A stretch of DNA of 31,832 nucleotides from a virus, in the IMG/VR virus record IMGVR_UViG_3300020446_000045, positions 1 to 31,832 of that record; one strand, 5' to 3'. Positions 8,613-16,721 of the stretch are shown here, piece after piece; within the stretch, counting starts at the first letter, position 1, and the number at the start of each line of letters is the position of its first letter. Below the pieces are notes generated by a model, which worked only from the letters and a program-made list of their open reading frames with translations, did no database searches and was not told where the DNA came from. A program made the position numbers and the translations under genes.

Positions 8613-11600
8613 TAGCTAATACTCACATATGTGTTTCCAGGTTGCAAAACAATTCCATATAAATTATATGTCTCTGCACTGTAACCTGCTGGTGGTGAAT
8701 CTGGTTCCAAATCTAATGTAGTATTCGTTGTGCCAACATCACTGAGCAATGATGAACTAGCACCAGTTTGGAAAGTTGATGGCTGATTTGCTGCACTTCT
8801 TACCATAAACCAAAAACACTTTGGCACTGAATCAGGATTGTTAACTGTACCTGTAAAGTTTTTAGTTTGATTTGATAGTTCTGTAACTGCTGATTCAAAC
8901 TGATCGCCATTAACTACATCAGCTCTAGTTGGAGGTGTGCCGGCACCTGCAGTAAATATAGTTAAAGTTGGATAAGAGAAGCTTGCATTTAATGTTATAT
9001 CTGAAGCAGTGTCAGTCACGGAATAAGATGTAGTTGCAACTCCAGGTGGTCTTCTAAATTCTGTGCTCACTGCAACCTGCCTTCCTCCGCCATTATCTTT
9101 GTGTATTGGATTGGTAAAAGTTATTGTTCCAGATCCATTGGAACTAGATATTGAACCTCCTGTTCCTGTAACGGTGTGAGTAATGTTACTTGAAGATGAC
9201 ATTCCACTTACACTAACATTATAAGAAGTTGATGTATAAGTTTCTAGAAATTGATTACCTGATAGATTGCTCATACTAACAGATACGTTAGGTGTTTTCC
9301 ATGTAGTGGTGAATGATGCAGTTGTGGCAAAGTCAGCGCCTTGATCATCTGCAAATGTAATTTCACCTATTGATGTTCCACCAGAAATAGTTGTACTATT
9401 ATCTCTTACTGCTGCACCAGATGCAGAGTCAAATGTAAATGTCTGTGTCCAATCAACACCACCCGCCGGTGTTTGACTTTTTGCACCTGCATTATAATTA
9501 GCTAGAGTAGTTCCTACATATGCATTTGTCTGCGCAATACTTGATACACTATTAATAAACCGTGTATCAAAATCTATAGGATTATCTACAGCTACTGAAA
9601 ACTGTGTAGCCTTTTGATCAAAGTTTAGATTGCTTTGACCTGTTGCAGTTAAACCTGGACTAAACTGTGCAACCTCAATGCGAAGCTTATTACCGGTAAA
9701 ATTCATTTCTCGTATTGTATATACTTCTAAATCAGAATCAATAAAATTAGTTGCAGTTCTATATTGAGCTGTAGCTCCACCAACTGTCCATGTGATTCCA
9801 GCTTTATTACCGTCGTTATTTAATATGTTGGCGTCATACAATCTACTTGTAAATGCACCACCATCTGCAGTATTGATTGTAAAGTCACCAGTACTTGAAT
9901 CGATAGATGTTGCTGATACACCTGCAACTGTTACAGTACCTGCAGAATCTAATTGACCTTGAGCATTAACTCTAAATACAGGAACTTCTGAAGCAGAACC
10001 ATATGTACCTGCAGTAACACCTGTATTTGTAATATTAATTGTATTCGTACTTGCATCATACGTAATACCTGTACCACTCGCAAGTGCTTCATCTAAGTCA
10101 GAATCAAAGTTTGCTTTTGTATAGACTTGTTCTACGTCAAATGAGAATACACCAGTGTTAGGATCATATGATAAGTCACCTGCTGCACTTAAAGCATGCC
10201 TTGCATCACTGTCTGCTCGAGCTGATGAGTATACTGCGTCTTGGCTAAGTGAAAATTGGCCAGTGGAACTATCATATTGTATAGCGCCTGATGCACTTAA
10301 ATGAGCTCTTATTTCTGAGGCACTAGGACCTGTATATGTAAATTGACCTGTAGCAGAATCATATGCAAAAGATCCATCACCACCTGCGTCCTTTACACTA
10401 AGGACATCTCTAACTCTCTGTACAGTGTAATATAGATTTGAACCTTCGGCTAAATCTGTTGTAGACTTAAGTGCTAAGCGCGCATCAAAGTCTGAGTCAC
10501 TACGTGCTGTAGTATAATATAAGTTAGTTCCTTCAGGAATATCTGCAGTTGTTCTAGTACCAAAGTCAGAATCAAATCTGGCTTGTGTATAGTATAGATT
10601 TATGTCACCTTCATTTAAACTGTCAGTTGTTTTCTCAGAAAAGTCAGAATCAAATCCTGCGTATCTACCTTCAATAGTACCAGGTGTACCATCGGATGTT
10701 TCCAACTTAATGTTAGGAGCCTGAACTTTTCTATTGAATAACCAAATGTCTAATGTATTTTTATAAATGATTTGTGCTAAAGCACCACCGATCGTAATAC
10801 CAGCTGAGTCAGCTTCTACACCAGATGTAGCATTATCTGCTAATATAAGATTTTTATCGTTGACAGTTAATTCAGTAGAATTAATTGTGGTTGTAGTACC
10901 GTCAACTTGTAAGTCACCTTGAATTGTAACTTTACCAGCACCGCCGGCAGGAGTTGGATCAATGACCAAATCACCGGATGTTGTGCTTATTGTATTTCCA
11001 TCGATCTTTACATTATCTACTTCTAAAGAAGCTAGGCCACTTACGTTTGAATCTAAATTAACTTTGATTTTTACGCCGTTGGCTAAGTCAACTCTTTTTG
11101 TATTGGTGTTGAAATCTCCACTGACTTGAATTTCGCCACCCATAGGTATGTTACCATCACCAGATACATTGTCATCAGCGTTACCAAATGCAACATCTCT
11201 TGTATCAACGTAATTTTTAGTGGCAGCGTCTTGTGCTTGAACAGGATCAACAACATTAGAAATTATAGATGTAGATGCATCAATAAATCCAGAGCCATTT
11301 GGATCTAGAATTATATTACCATCAGGATCTGTAGTGGATATAGTATTTCCATCTATCGAAATATTATCGATAAGGATCTTATCTATTTTATTATTAGCGT
11401 CTGTAATGATTGCGCTTGATGGATGCAGCTTACCTTCCGGATGATCAAGCATCTCCACAAAGTATTGACCACCAATCGTTACATATTCACTGGCGTATCC
11501 ATTTGATTTTTGAGGACCGATACCTATAAAAAGTCTATCACCGCCAGCAGAATCACCATCAACATATGAGTATCCAAACTCACCTATCTTTAAGATGTTT

Positions 11601-11665
11601 AAGCCTTCTTTACCTACAAGCGTAGGTGTACCGGCAGACGTTTTTATACGGAATACATTACCCAT
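8612..11665 (-). CDS. Tail fibre protein (marine T4-like type)
   Basis: This 1017-aa protein begins at ATG 11665, overlapping the upstream stop by 1 nt. The N-terminus carries a pattern I associate with cyanophage/pelagiphage fibres: GEFGYSYVDGDSAGGDRLFIGIG, then VTIGGQYFVEMLDHPEG, KIDKILIDNISIDGNTIS and AATKNYVDTRD. Residues ~340-425 contain three related units built on D-S-D-F ... [ED]G-x-NLYYT-x-x-R, a common shaft repeat. A segment of repeated x-YDSxTGQF hairpins follows (~430-520). The C-terminal ~370 residues are beta-rich and low in charge, with KCFWFMVRSAANQ near 940 and an end in QPGNTYVSIS, suggesting a distal globular domain. No enzyme motif is seen. It is probably a structural fibre attached to the baseplate together with the two small proteins encoded just upstream. 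Confidence 0.82.
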   Translation of the reverse strand: MGNVFRIKTSAGTPTLVGKEGLNILKIGEFGYSYVDGDSAGGDRLFIGIGPQKSNGYASEYVTIGGQYFVEMLDHPEGKLHPSSAIITDANNKIDKILIDNISIDGNTISTTDPDGNIILDPNGSGFIDASTSIISNVVDPVQAQDAATKNYVDTRDVAFGNADDNVSGDGNIPMGGEIQVSGDFNTNTKRVDLANGVKIKVNLDSNVSGLASLEVDNVKIDGNTISTTSGDLVIDPTPAGGAGKVTIQGDLQVDGTTTTINSTELTVNDKNLILADNATSGVEADSAGITIGGALAQIIYKNTLDIWLFNRKVQAPNIKLETSDGTPGTIEGRYAGFDSDFSEKTTDSLNEGDINLYYTQARFDSDFGTRTTADIPEGTNLYYTTARSDSDFDARLALKSTTDLAEGSNLYYTVQRVRDVLSVKDAGGDGSFAYDSATGQFTYTGPSASEIRAHLSASGAIQYDSSTGQFSLSQDAVYSSARADSDARHALSAAGDLSYDPNTGVFSFDVEQVYTKANFDSDLDEALASGTGITYDASTNTINITNTGVTAGTYGSASEVPVFRVNAQGQLDSAGTVTVAGVSATSIDSSTGDFTINTADGGAFTSRLYDANILNNDGNKAGITWTVGGATAQYRTATNFIDSDLEVYTIREMNFTGNKLRIEVAQFSPGLTATGQSNLNFDQKATQFSVAVDNPIDFDTRFINSVSSIAQTNAYVGTTLANYNAGAKSQTPAGGVDWTQTFTFDSASGAAVRDNSTTISGGTSIGEITFADDQGADFATTASFTTTWKTPNVSVSMSNLSGNQFLETYTSTSYNVSVSGMSSSSNITHTVTGTGGSISSSNGSGTITFTNPIHKDNGGGRQVAVSTEFRRPPGVATTSYSVTDTASDITLNASFSYPTLTIFTAGAGTPPTRADVVNGDQFESAVTELSNQTKNFTGTVNNPDSVPKCFWFMVRSAANQPSTFQTGASSSLLSDVGTTNTTLDLEPDSPPAGYSAETYNLYGIVLQPGNTYVSIS

Positions 11666-11886
11666 TAGAAAGTACCACCGTCAAATTCTAATCCATCAGG
11701 TTCTGTAGTAACTTCGAATTTTCCACGGGTTGAGTTGAATTGTAGGATAGCAAAGTTTTTATTGCCTGTTGTATCAACATCTGTTAAATCGTTTAAGCTT
11801 TGTGCTTGCGCACCAGTTACTTTTCTAACCGGTGTGCCTACTGTAATTTTTCTGACGTGTGTTTGTACTGGAGGTATTTCTGTCAT
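11665..11886 (-). CDS. Small conserved virion-associated protein
   Basis: This 73-aa protein overlaps its neighbours by 1 nt on each side, which supports it as a real gene translated in step with the fibre. It contains SLNDLTDVDTTG followed by LQFNSTRGKFEV and ends in a DGLEFDGGTF tail. The LxDLTDVD ... N-S-T-x-x-K-F-E pattern recurs inside larger marine phage fibre proteins, so here it may be a detached fibre module or a linker between the preceding Ig-like protein and the 1017-aa fibre. No domain of known function is visible. Confidence 0.65.
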   Translation of the reverse strand: MTEIPPVQTHVRKITVGTPVRKVTGAQAQSLNDLTDVDTTGNKNFAILQFNSTRGKFEVTTEPDGLEFDGGTF

Positions 11887-12230
11887 TATGTCACCGATGG
11901 GTTAGCGCGTATCTTTCCTTCAAGGATTCTCTCTACTACAGTTGATCCGTTTGAATCAACGAAAGAGATCTCCACATCATAAACATAGTTTCCTACACGA
12001 AGTGCGTTTGTTTGTTGGTTTGTCAAGGAAAGAGTTACGATACCCTCATTCGGCGTAATAGCAACAGAAAAATCTGTGGTATCTGCAGAATCGGAATTGT
12101 AGTTCCGCTTCATCTTTGCTGCAGCAGAATAGTTGTTTAAATCTTTTGGATTACCGCTAAGGTCTACTAGCTCTAGCTGTACTGCAATGTCCGAACCTAT
12201 GTCGAACGTAAACTTCTCGTATTCTGCCAT
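11886..12230 (-). CDS. BppU-like / Ig-like baseplate or fibre adaptor
   Basis: This 114-aa protein is the first gene after the late promoter at 12276-12283; its ATG lies about 46 nt downstream of that element. The layout is one beta sandwich: an opening strand FDIGSDIAVQLELVD, a GIVTLSLTNQQTNAL segment, then YVYDVEISFVDSNG and ERILEGKI. That order (polar term, integrated term, then 'Y-Y-D-[VI]' strand) resembles the N-terminal domain of phage upper baseplate proteins (BppU family), which attach receptor-binding proteins. By position it could adapt the fibres to the baseplate. This is inference from pattern and context; no closer family could be tested. Confidence 0.65.
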   Translation of the reverse strand: MAEYEKFTFDIGSDIAVQLELVDLSGNPKDLNNYSAAAKMKRNYNSDSADTTDFSVAITPNEGIVTLSLTNQQTNALRVGNYVYDVEISFVDSNGSTVVERILEGKIRANPSVT

Positions 12231-12274
12231 ATCCCAATCCGATACTAAGTAACTCGATCATACTCTATTTCCTT

Positions 12275-12961
12275 TTATTTATAATACTTCCAATCTGTAG
12301 GCTTGTTCTGAGAGTGAGTAAAATGAATTAATTTTATATCTGGATGGAATTTATCTAAATACAAATAATCGTTTCCAGTAATATCTGCGTATTCTTGGTT
12401 AATTTCGTATTGCCATTTTGAATATTGAGCTTCTGTCATATTATAACCGGTCGACCATCTAGCAACCCAAGACATAGGAACAGTTTTTAAATTAAGTCTT
12501 TCCTTTACAGAATCTTCTACAAAGTATTGTTCGCCATTAACTGGTCCTACAGTTGTCTCATTCTTTATATAATATTCTTGCCAGTATTCTGGATCTGACA
12601 TAAATTTTTCATATATGTAATTACAGTCTTTAGGATAATATTTAAAGAATCCACCGTTTATAGAATATCCAGGACTATCCTTCCACCATGCAGGTATGGA
12701 TAAGAACTCTCCACGTTGTATCACATATTCGAATAAATGTAAATAGTTATTTACTAGTAATAAATCAATATCAATAACACATACCGGTTCATCTATGTCT
12801 AAAGACATAGCATACATTTTATTCCATTGAAGTTTTATCCTAGAATCAAATGGTTCTCTGATCCATGTTATATCATATCTAGATAATTTTTCATTGATAT
12901 ATGTTTCATATTCCTGTCCGTATTTTTCTCCTATACGAACACAAAAGATTTTCATATCCAA
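12275..12961 (-). CDS. Glycosyltransferase-like protein (DxD type), last of the cassette
   Basis: This 228-aa protein has the architecture of a small GT-A glycosyltransferase: an N-terminal CVRIGEKYGQEY strand-turn, a conserved LQWNKMYAM segment (~44-52), then CVIDIDLLLVN with D64-x-D66 as the probable metal/nucleotide-sugar site. It ends in KLIHFTHSQNKPTDWKYY, including the terminal H-x-x-x-x-K-P element typical of the class. It shares GPVNGEQ-F-V and an HPDI[KR][LI]IH segment with the gene at 13568-14275, so the two are paralogues. Its start overlaps the upstream gene by 10 nt. The probable role is adding a sugar to a virion or cell-surface acceptor; sugar and acceptor are unknown. Its stop codon lies inside the late promoter of the next operon. 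Confidence 0.75.
   Translation of the reverse strand: MDMKIFCVRIGEKYGQEYETYINEKLSRYDITWIREPFDSRIKLQWNKMYAMSLDIDEPVCVIDIDLLLVNNYLHLFEYVIQRGEFLSIPAWWKDSPGYSINGGFFKYYPKDCNYIYEKFMSDPEYWQEYYIKNETTVGPVNGEQYFVEDSVKERLNLKTVPMSWVARWSTGYNMTEAQYSKWQYEINQEYADITGNDYLYLDKFHPDIKLIHFTHSQNKPTDWKYYK
12276..12283 (-). promoter_or_regulatory. T4-type late promoter element
   Basis: The minus strand reads TATAAATA, a perfect match to the T4 late promoter consensus recognised by gp55-bearing RNA polymerase. It overlaps the last codons of the upstream glycosyltransferase gene (tat aaa taa), and a start would fall in the 44-nt gap before the ATG at 12230. It is followed by an A-rich run. It would restart late transcription for the fibre genes (12230 down to the left edge) independently of the enzyme cassette. 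No hairpin terminator was seen in the gap. Confidence 0.7.
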
Positions 12962-13581
12962 TTATCCTTTACAATATCATGATCTAAGCAGTCATGTATT
13001 TCAGGCTCTTGGTGGAAAAGTGCAACAGCAAAATCATTTTTAATTTTAAAATTATTATTGCGATAAGAATAAACCATGCCTTCTTGAAATAAATCATAAT
13101 TATGTTCATGGTGTAAATATCTATCATCACCTCCATACTTAAACATATACATTTCAGGATCTTTTAAAAAATGCTCTAGTATGTTTCTACTATCAGTCCA
13201 AGACATTACGGATGAGTTAGTAAATGCTGTTCCTAAATCTGGTCTATCGGTTAGTATTTTTGCTCTCTTAGGATCTTTCCAAGATGGATTGACCATATGG
13301 AAACTATCTTTTACAAGTGTATCAATTGAATTATGTATGATTACATCTAAATCAAAATAAAGACATGGACCTGTGTTCTCAAATATTAGTAACTTATTCC
13401 ACCATATTTCTAAATCATGATCTGCCTTTATTGAAAAATCATAAAGGTGTGGATTATCTGTATATACGTAAAAAGAATGGTCAGCTGATAAGTGTCTAGC
13501 AACCGCAGCCTTTAATTTAAATACGTATTCTACTGGATATTTGTTTCCTACATTAACACAAAATACTTTAACTTCCTGCAT
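12952..13581 (-). CDS. Glycosyltransferase-like protein (DxD type)
   Basis: This 209-aa protein belongs to the same broad group as its neighbours but is more divergent. It has an N-terminal VKVFCVNVGNKYP element, then IWWNKLLIF (~59-67) in the place of the LQWNK segment, then LYFDLDVII with D77-x-D79. Toward the C-terminus, VALFHQEPEIHD matches the usual H-x-x-P motif that closes the active site in GT8-like enzymes. It overlaps the upstream gene by 14 nt and the downstream gene by 10 nt. It lacks the GPVNGEQ block seen in the genes on both sides, so it may act on a different acceptor or sugar. Confidence 0.72.
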   Translation of the reverse strand: MQEVKVFCVNVGNKYPVEYVFKLKAAVARHLSADHSFYVYTDNPHLYDFSIKADHDLEIWWNKLLIFENTGPCLYFDLDVIIHNSIDTLVKDSFHMVNPSWKDPKRAKILTDRPDLGTAFTNSSVMSWTDSRNILEHFLKDPEMYMFKYGGDDRYLHHEHNYDLFQEGMVYSYRNNNFKIKNDFAVALFHQEPEIHDCLDHDIVKDNWI

Positions 13582-14275
13582 AGTGTATTATCCTAATATC
13601 AGGATGCCAATCTTCTTCAGCCATATAGTCAATATATAGATTGCCAGTCCACTTTTGATAATCTTTCTCAAGTTTTAATTGAGTAGCAAAATCATCTTTA
13701 TGCCATTTTATAATATGCTTTTCCGGAAAGTAACTGCAAGGAATATTATTATCTACTAATACCTTTTGAACAAAATGTTGTTCACCATTAACTGGACCTT
13801 TTGTTGTTCCATTCTTTATAAAGTATTCTTCCCAATGTTTTATATCTTTTTCAAAAGTATCAACTACTATTTGATGTTCTCCATTTTTAAATTTATAAAC
13901 AGTGCCAGAAAGTGCAAATGGATTAGTTGCTTTATCTTCTCTCCATCGCCACCACCATCGGTGTGATCCTACAAATCCTTCATAATCATCGAATAAGAAA
14001 TCAACATTTCCTACGATATCTAAATCAATATCCATTACGATTATATCTTCGTGCTCAACAAAATCTTTTTTAAAAAAATCTAGTTTAAACCATTGTAACT
14101 TTTTATCATTATTTTCTATTGCTTTTAATACAATTTCTGAGTCAAAATCGCCAACAGCATCTGTGTAACATAAAAAATCAAAATCAATCGTAGTGTTATT
14201 CTTTAGTCCATGATATAATTTGTTAACATCTTCATAAGTATATTTTGTTCCAGTTAATACAGTACAAATAATCAT
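13568..14275 (-). CDS. Glycosyltransferase-like protein (DxD type), short C-terminus
   Basis: This 235-aa protein has a start codon overlapping the previous stop as ATGA. The N-terminal CTVLTGTKYTYEDVNKLYHGL is a typical opening for small marine-phage glycosyltransferases. LQWFKLDFF (~60-68) precedes VMDIDLDIV, where D82-x-D84 aligns with the DxD of the paralogues. WEEYFIKNGTTKGPVNGEQ (~148-166) and HPDIRIIHY near the end match the gene at 12275-12961. The protein stops right after IIHYAGS, where the paralogue continues with HSQNKPTDW, so the terminal active-site loop looks shortened. Function is inferred as sugar transfer; activity of the short form is uncertain. Confidence 0.73.
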   Translation of the reverse strand: MIICTVLTGTKYTYEDVNKLYHGLKNNTTIDFDFLCYTDAVGDFDSEIVLKAIENNDKKLQWFKLDFFKKDFVEHEDIIVMDIDLDIVGNVDFLFDDYEGFVGSHRWWWRWREDKATNPFALSGTVYKFKNGEHQIVVDTFEKDIKHWEEYFIKNGTTKGPVNGEQHFVQKVLVDNNIPCSYFPEKHIIKWHKDDFATQLKLEKDYQKWTGNLYIDYMAEEDWHPDIRIIHYAGS

Positions 14276-14955
14276 GCTCTTTTCCCAATCACCATAAACC
14301 TATTATAGGTTTCTCTTTTAAGATCTATAGCAGCTTTATGTTCGTGTACTCCTCTGTAATAAATTTTTTCGATTGCAGATTGTTGAGCAAGTTCTTCAGG
14401 AGAACTAACACAGTTAACATGTTCTCTAATCTCATGCATATCGTTTGACTGTAGACAATATATAACGTCTTTATCATTTCGAAAAATAACCGATGACATA
14501 GGATACATATGTTCGCAGCTAGTGTTTATTACTACTTGCGTATAGAAATCATCGAACTCATCGAAGTTAACATCCTTTGTCATAAAATTAATTTTAACTT
14601 TACCGTCATCCATTCTTTTCTGTAAAAACTTTCTACCAATAAGTAGTGCATCTTCATCCATGTCAATTAAGTCAATTTGTTCTAAGCCTTCAATATTATC
14701 TAATAGTAATGGTGCCATGATGTTACCATACCAACATCCCATTATTGTTATTCTTTTGGCAGTTATACCTTTTCTTTCTAAAATATTTTTTAATTCCGTG
14801 ACTAGCCAAATCTTACAATTTATTTGATTGCTAATAAAACTTTCAACAAAGTCTTTTGCTCGGTGTGGATAATCTCTAAAAATTACACGATTTAATATAT
14901 CGGCAAATTTTCCTATATCGTAGCTATACTTTATTTCTTCCATTTGCGTTTCCAT
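14272..14955 (-). CDS. SAM-dependent methyltransferase-like protein
   Basis: This 227-aa protein shows a Rossmann-type pattern: ITIMGCWYGNIMAPLL (~69-84) in the place of motif I, IDLIDMDEDAL (~94-104) as the acidic strand 2 that binds the ribose of S-adenosylmethionine, and VVINTSCEHM in the place of motif IV. The motif I loop reads G-C-W-Y-G, not the textbook G-x-G-x-G, so cofactor binding is likely but not certain. The upstream gene overlaps it by 32 nt; a second ATG four codons in (14943) is a possible alternative start. It sits between glycosyltransferase genes, which suggests methylation of a sugar or of the same acceptor. Confidence 0.65.
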   Translation of the reverse strand: METQMEEIKYSYDIGKFADILNRVIFRDYPHRAKDFVESFISNQINCKIWLVTELKNILERKGITAKRITIMGCWYGNIMAPLLLDNIEGLEQIDLIDMDEDALLIGRKFLQKRMDDGKVKINFMTKDVNFDEFDDFYTQVVINTSCEHMYPMSSVIFRNDKDVIYCLQSNDMHEIREHVNCVSSPEELAQQSAIEKIYYRGVHEHKAAIDLKRETYNRFMVIGKRA

Positions 14956-15544
14956 TTTCAGATATAATAATCGCTTTATCTTTTTCGTAGTTTTTAAAGT
15001 TATGTATGTTATGCTGTATCATTTTATCTGGAAAAAAGTTATACCAATCTTTGTGTTTATGATAAAACCACTTGTCTGTACCTTCGAACAACATTTCTAA
15101 TTTTGGTTTAAACTTTACTAACTCTTCATATATATGATTGCATTCTGCATTATTAAAAGCAAATACAGAGGAATTGACATTACAGCTAATGTAAGTTGAT
15201 TTATTTCTTTCCATTGGTTTATTGTCAAACCAATGTACATGCGTTAACATTACCTTCGACTTTTCTTTATTCTCATAGTAATAATCAATGAGTCTATACA
15301 AGCGTAAAGGTTTTTGTAATATAATATCTAAGTCTAAAAATAAACAGTCACCTAAATCTAAACGACTATCGAACAAAGTCATTTTTTTCCATGTACCTTT
15401 ATACGACATATTGATAGGACGCGTTTCTATTCCTGGCACTTCTCTGTCGCTAAATACAATGTCTATAGGTAATTTTTTTACGTCGTCAGTAGAGTATTTT
15501 TGGCCCCACAGCGCTGTAATAATTTTCAAATTCTGGGTACTCAT
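14924..15544 (-). CDS. Glycosyltransferase-like protein (DxD type), first of four
   Basis: This 206-aa protein opens with KIITALWGQKYSTDDVKKL, matching the start of related glycosyltransferases and supporting ATG 15544 even though the gene then overlaps the upstream radical SAM gene by 59 nt. GTWKKMTLF (~50-58) and CLFLDLDIIL with D71-x-D73 give the substrate/metal region. CNVNSSVFAFNN follows. The terminal H-x-x-P motif seen in the sister at 12952-13581 is absent: the protein ends in KAIIISENGN plus a short tail that overlaps the methyltransferase gene by 32 nt. It may therefore be a divergent or weakened enzyme. Confidence 0.7.
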   Translation of the reverse strand: MSTQNLKIITALWGQKYSTDDVKKLPIDIVFSDREVPGIETRPINMSYKGTWKKMTLFDSRLDLGDCLFLDLDIILQKPLRLYRLIDYYYENKEKSKVMLTHVHWFDNKPMERNKSTYISCNVNSSVFAFNNAECNHIYEELVKFKPKLEMLFEGTDKWFYHKHKDWYNFFPDKMIQHNIHNFKNYEKDKAIIISENGNANGRNKV

Positions 15545-16721
15545 CTAATAAGCAAGTTCCTCTTTTTTCATCAAAAAATTTATAATGTGACATAGCCTTG
15601 TAAATATAATCCGGATTAGGATTGGCTTCTTCTAAATTTTTTATAAATCTATCTTTATGGTGAAAGTCATAATCTAAAGACTTATACTTGTTTATATATT
15701 GTTCTCTTATATCCTTTGGTAAGTTCATAGCATTCAACGCGGCTGGTCGACTTAATAAATTATTTAGATACGGAGTTTCAATCATATTTGTTTTTCTAGG
15801 AAATTCTTCAATTAGAGATAATGCAAAGTTGTGGATATCATTTAAGTATCCTATATTTAACATTTGGATTGTGCTTGACCAACCAATTTTAATTCCAGCA
15901 CGTAATGTGTTTCTTAAGACTTCTACCTTTTCTTCCCATATAGTTCCAGTCCTAATGTACTCTTCTTTTTTTCCAACAGCATCTAGTGAAACTAAGAAGG
16001 TAGCTTTCTTAAAATATTTCATTAATCTATAGAAATCAAAATTATCAATTGTTGCATTCGTGATAATTCTAAATTCCATATCCTCAGCATATCCTTTTTC
16101 AACAATCCATTCTACCATTTCAATTGCCTGATCCATCATAAGAGGTTCACCTCCTACAATCTCGAACTCTCTAAGCACAGGACATATAACTTCTAAGTCA
16201 GCATACAATTTATCTTTATCTATTTTATTGTATGAATTTAAAAGTGTTGGTCCATCCCACTTACCATATCTTTTAAATTCTGCTGCCAATTTAGATGAAC
16301 ATACTGGGTGACACATTGTGCATCTTAAGTTACATATATTACCAAACACTTTCATTTTAACATGATCTATGTCTGAAGGTTTTAAATCTATATCCGGATT
16401 TTCTCTTACGCTTTCTATCAACTCATCCGTTAATAGTTCTCCATGGATATAATGATTTAACGAATCAACTCGTTTAGATACACCATAGCTTTTTTCTTGA
16501 TTGATACATGCCTGACAGGTTCTTTTCAATAAATCCGACTTGTTTCCTGTAACCATGTCATGGCGTATCTGTTTCATATGGTCCGAATTAAAAAACTCCA
16601 TAGGAGAAGTATTTTCAAAATTCATATTACCTTCAGCCTTTGCTATACAACATGCCTGATAAAGGCCTTCTACTGTAGTAGAAAACTGAATAAAAGGCAT
16701 AGAGCAAAGAAAGTTAGTCAT
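15486..16721 (-). CDS. Radical SAM protein with N-terminal twitch-like cysteine domain
   Basis: This 411-aa protein carries the radical SAM signature C130-x3-C134-x2-C137 (NICNLRCTMC), followed by the GGEP motif at 190-193 (VGGEPLMM) and an ITNATI strand typical of the partial TIM barrel. Ahead of the core lie further cysteines: C6, ACC at 24-25 and CQAC at 69-72. They resemble an N-terminal SPASM/twitch half-domain that may bind a second iron-sulfur cluster. This order fits the 'twitch domain-containing radical SAM' group common in marine viruses and bacteria. The reaction is unknown; family members modify peptides or small molecules by radical chemistry. It overlaps the upstream PP-loop gene by 8 nt and the next glycosyltransferase gene by 59 nt. 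Confidence 0.85.
   Translation of the reverse strand: MTNFLCSMPFIQFSTTVEGLYQACCIAKAEGNMNFENTSPMEFFNSDHMKQIRHDMVTGNKSDLLKRTCQACINQEKSYGVSKRVDSLNHYIHGELLTDELIESVRENPDIDLKPSDIDHVKMKVFGNICNLRCTMCHPVCSSKLAAEFKRYGKWDGPTLLNSYNKIDKDKLYADLEVICPVLREFEIVGGEPLMMDQAIEMVEWIVEKGYAEDMEFRIITNATIDNFDFYRLMKYFKKATFLVSLDAVGKKEEYIRTGTIWEEKVEVLRNTLRAGIKIGWSSTIQMLNIGYLNDIHNFALSLIEEFPRKTNMIETPYLNNLLSRPAALNAMNLPKDIREQYINKYKSLDYDFHHKDRFIKNLEEANPNPDYIYKAMSHYKFFDEKRGTCLLDEYPEFENYYSAVGPKILY

Noticed and set aside
12231-12274. Rho-independent terminator after the glycosyltransferase cassette
   Set aside because: No GC-rich stem followed by a T-run could be found in this gap on the minus strand.
15577-15584. TATAAATT before the first glycosyltransferase as a late promoter
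   Set aside because: One mismatch, inside a coding region of AT-rich DNA; the same octamer occurs elsewhere within genes (for example around 521-528 and 13870), so it is not called as a feature.
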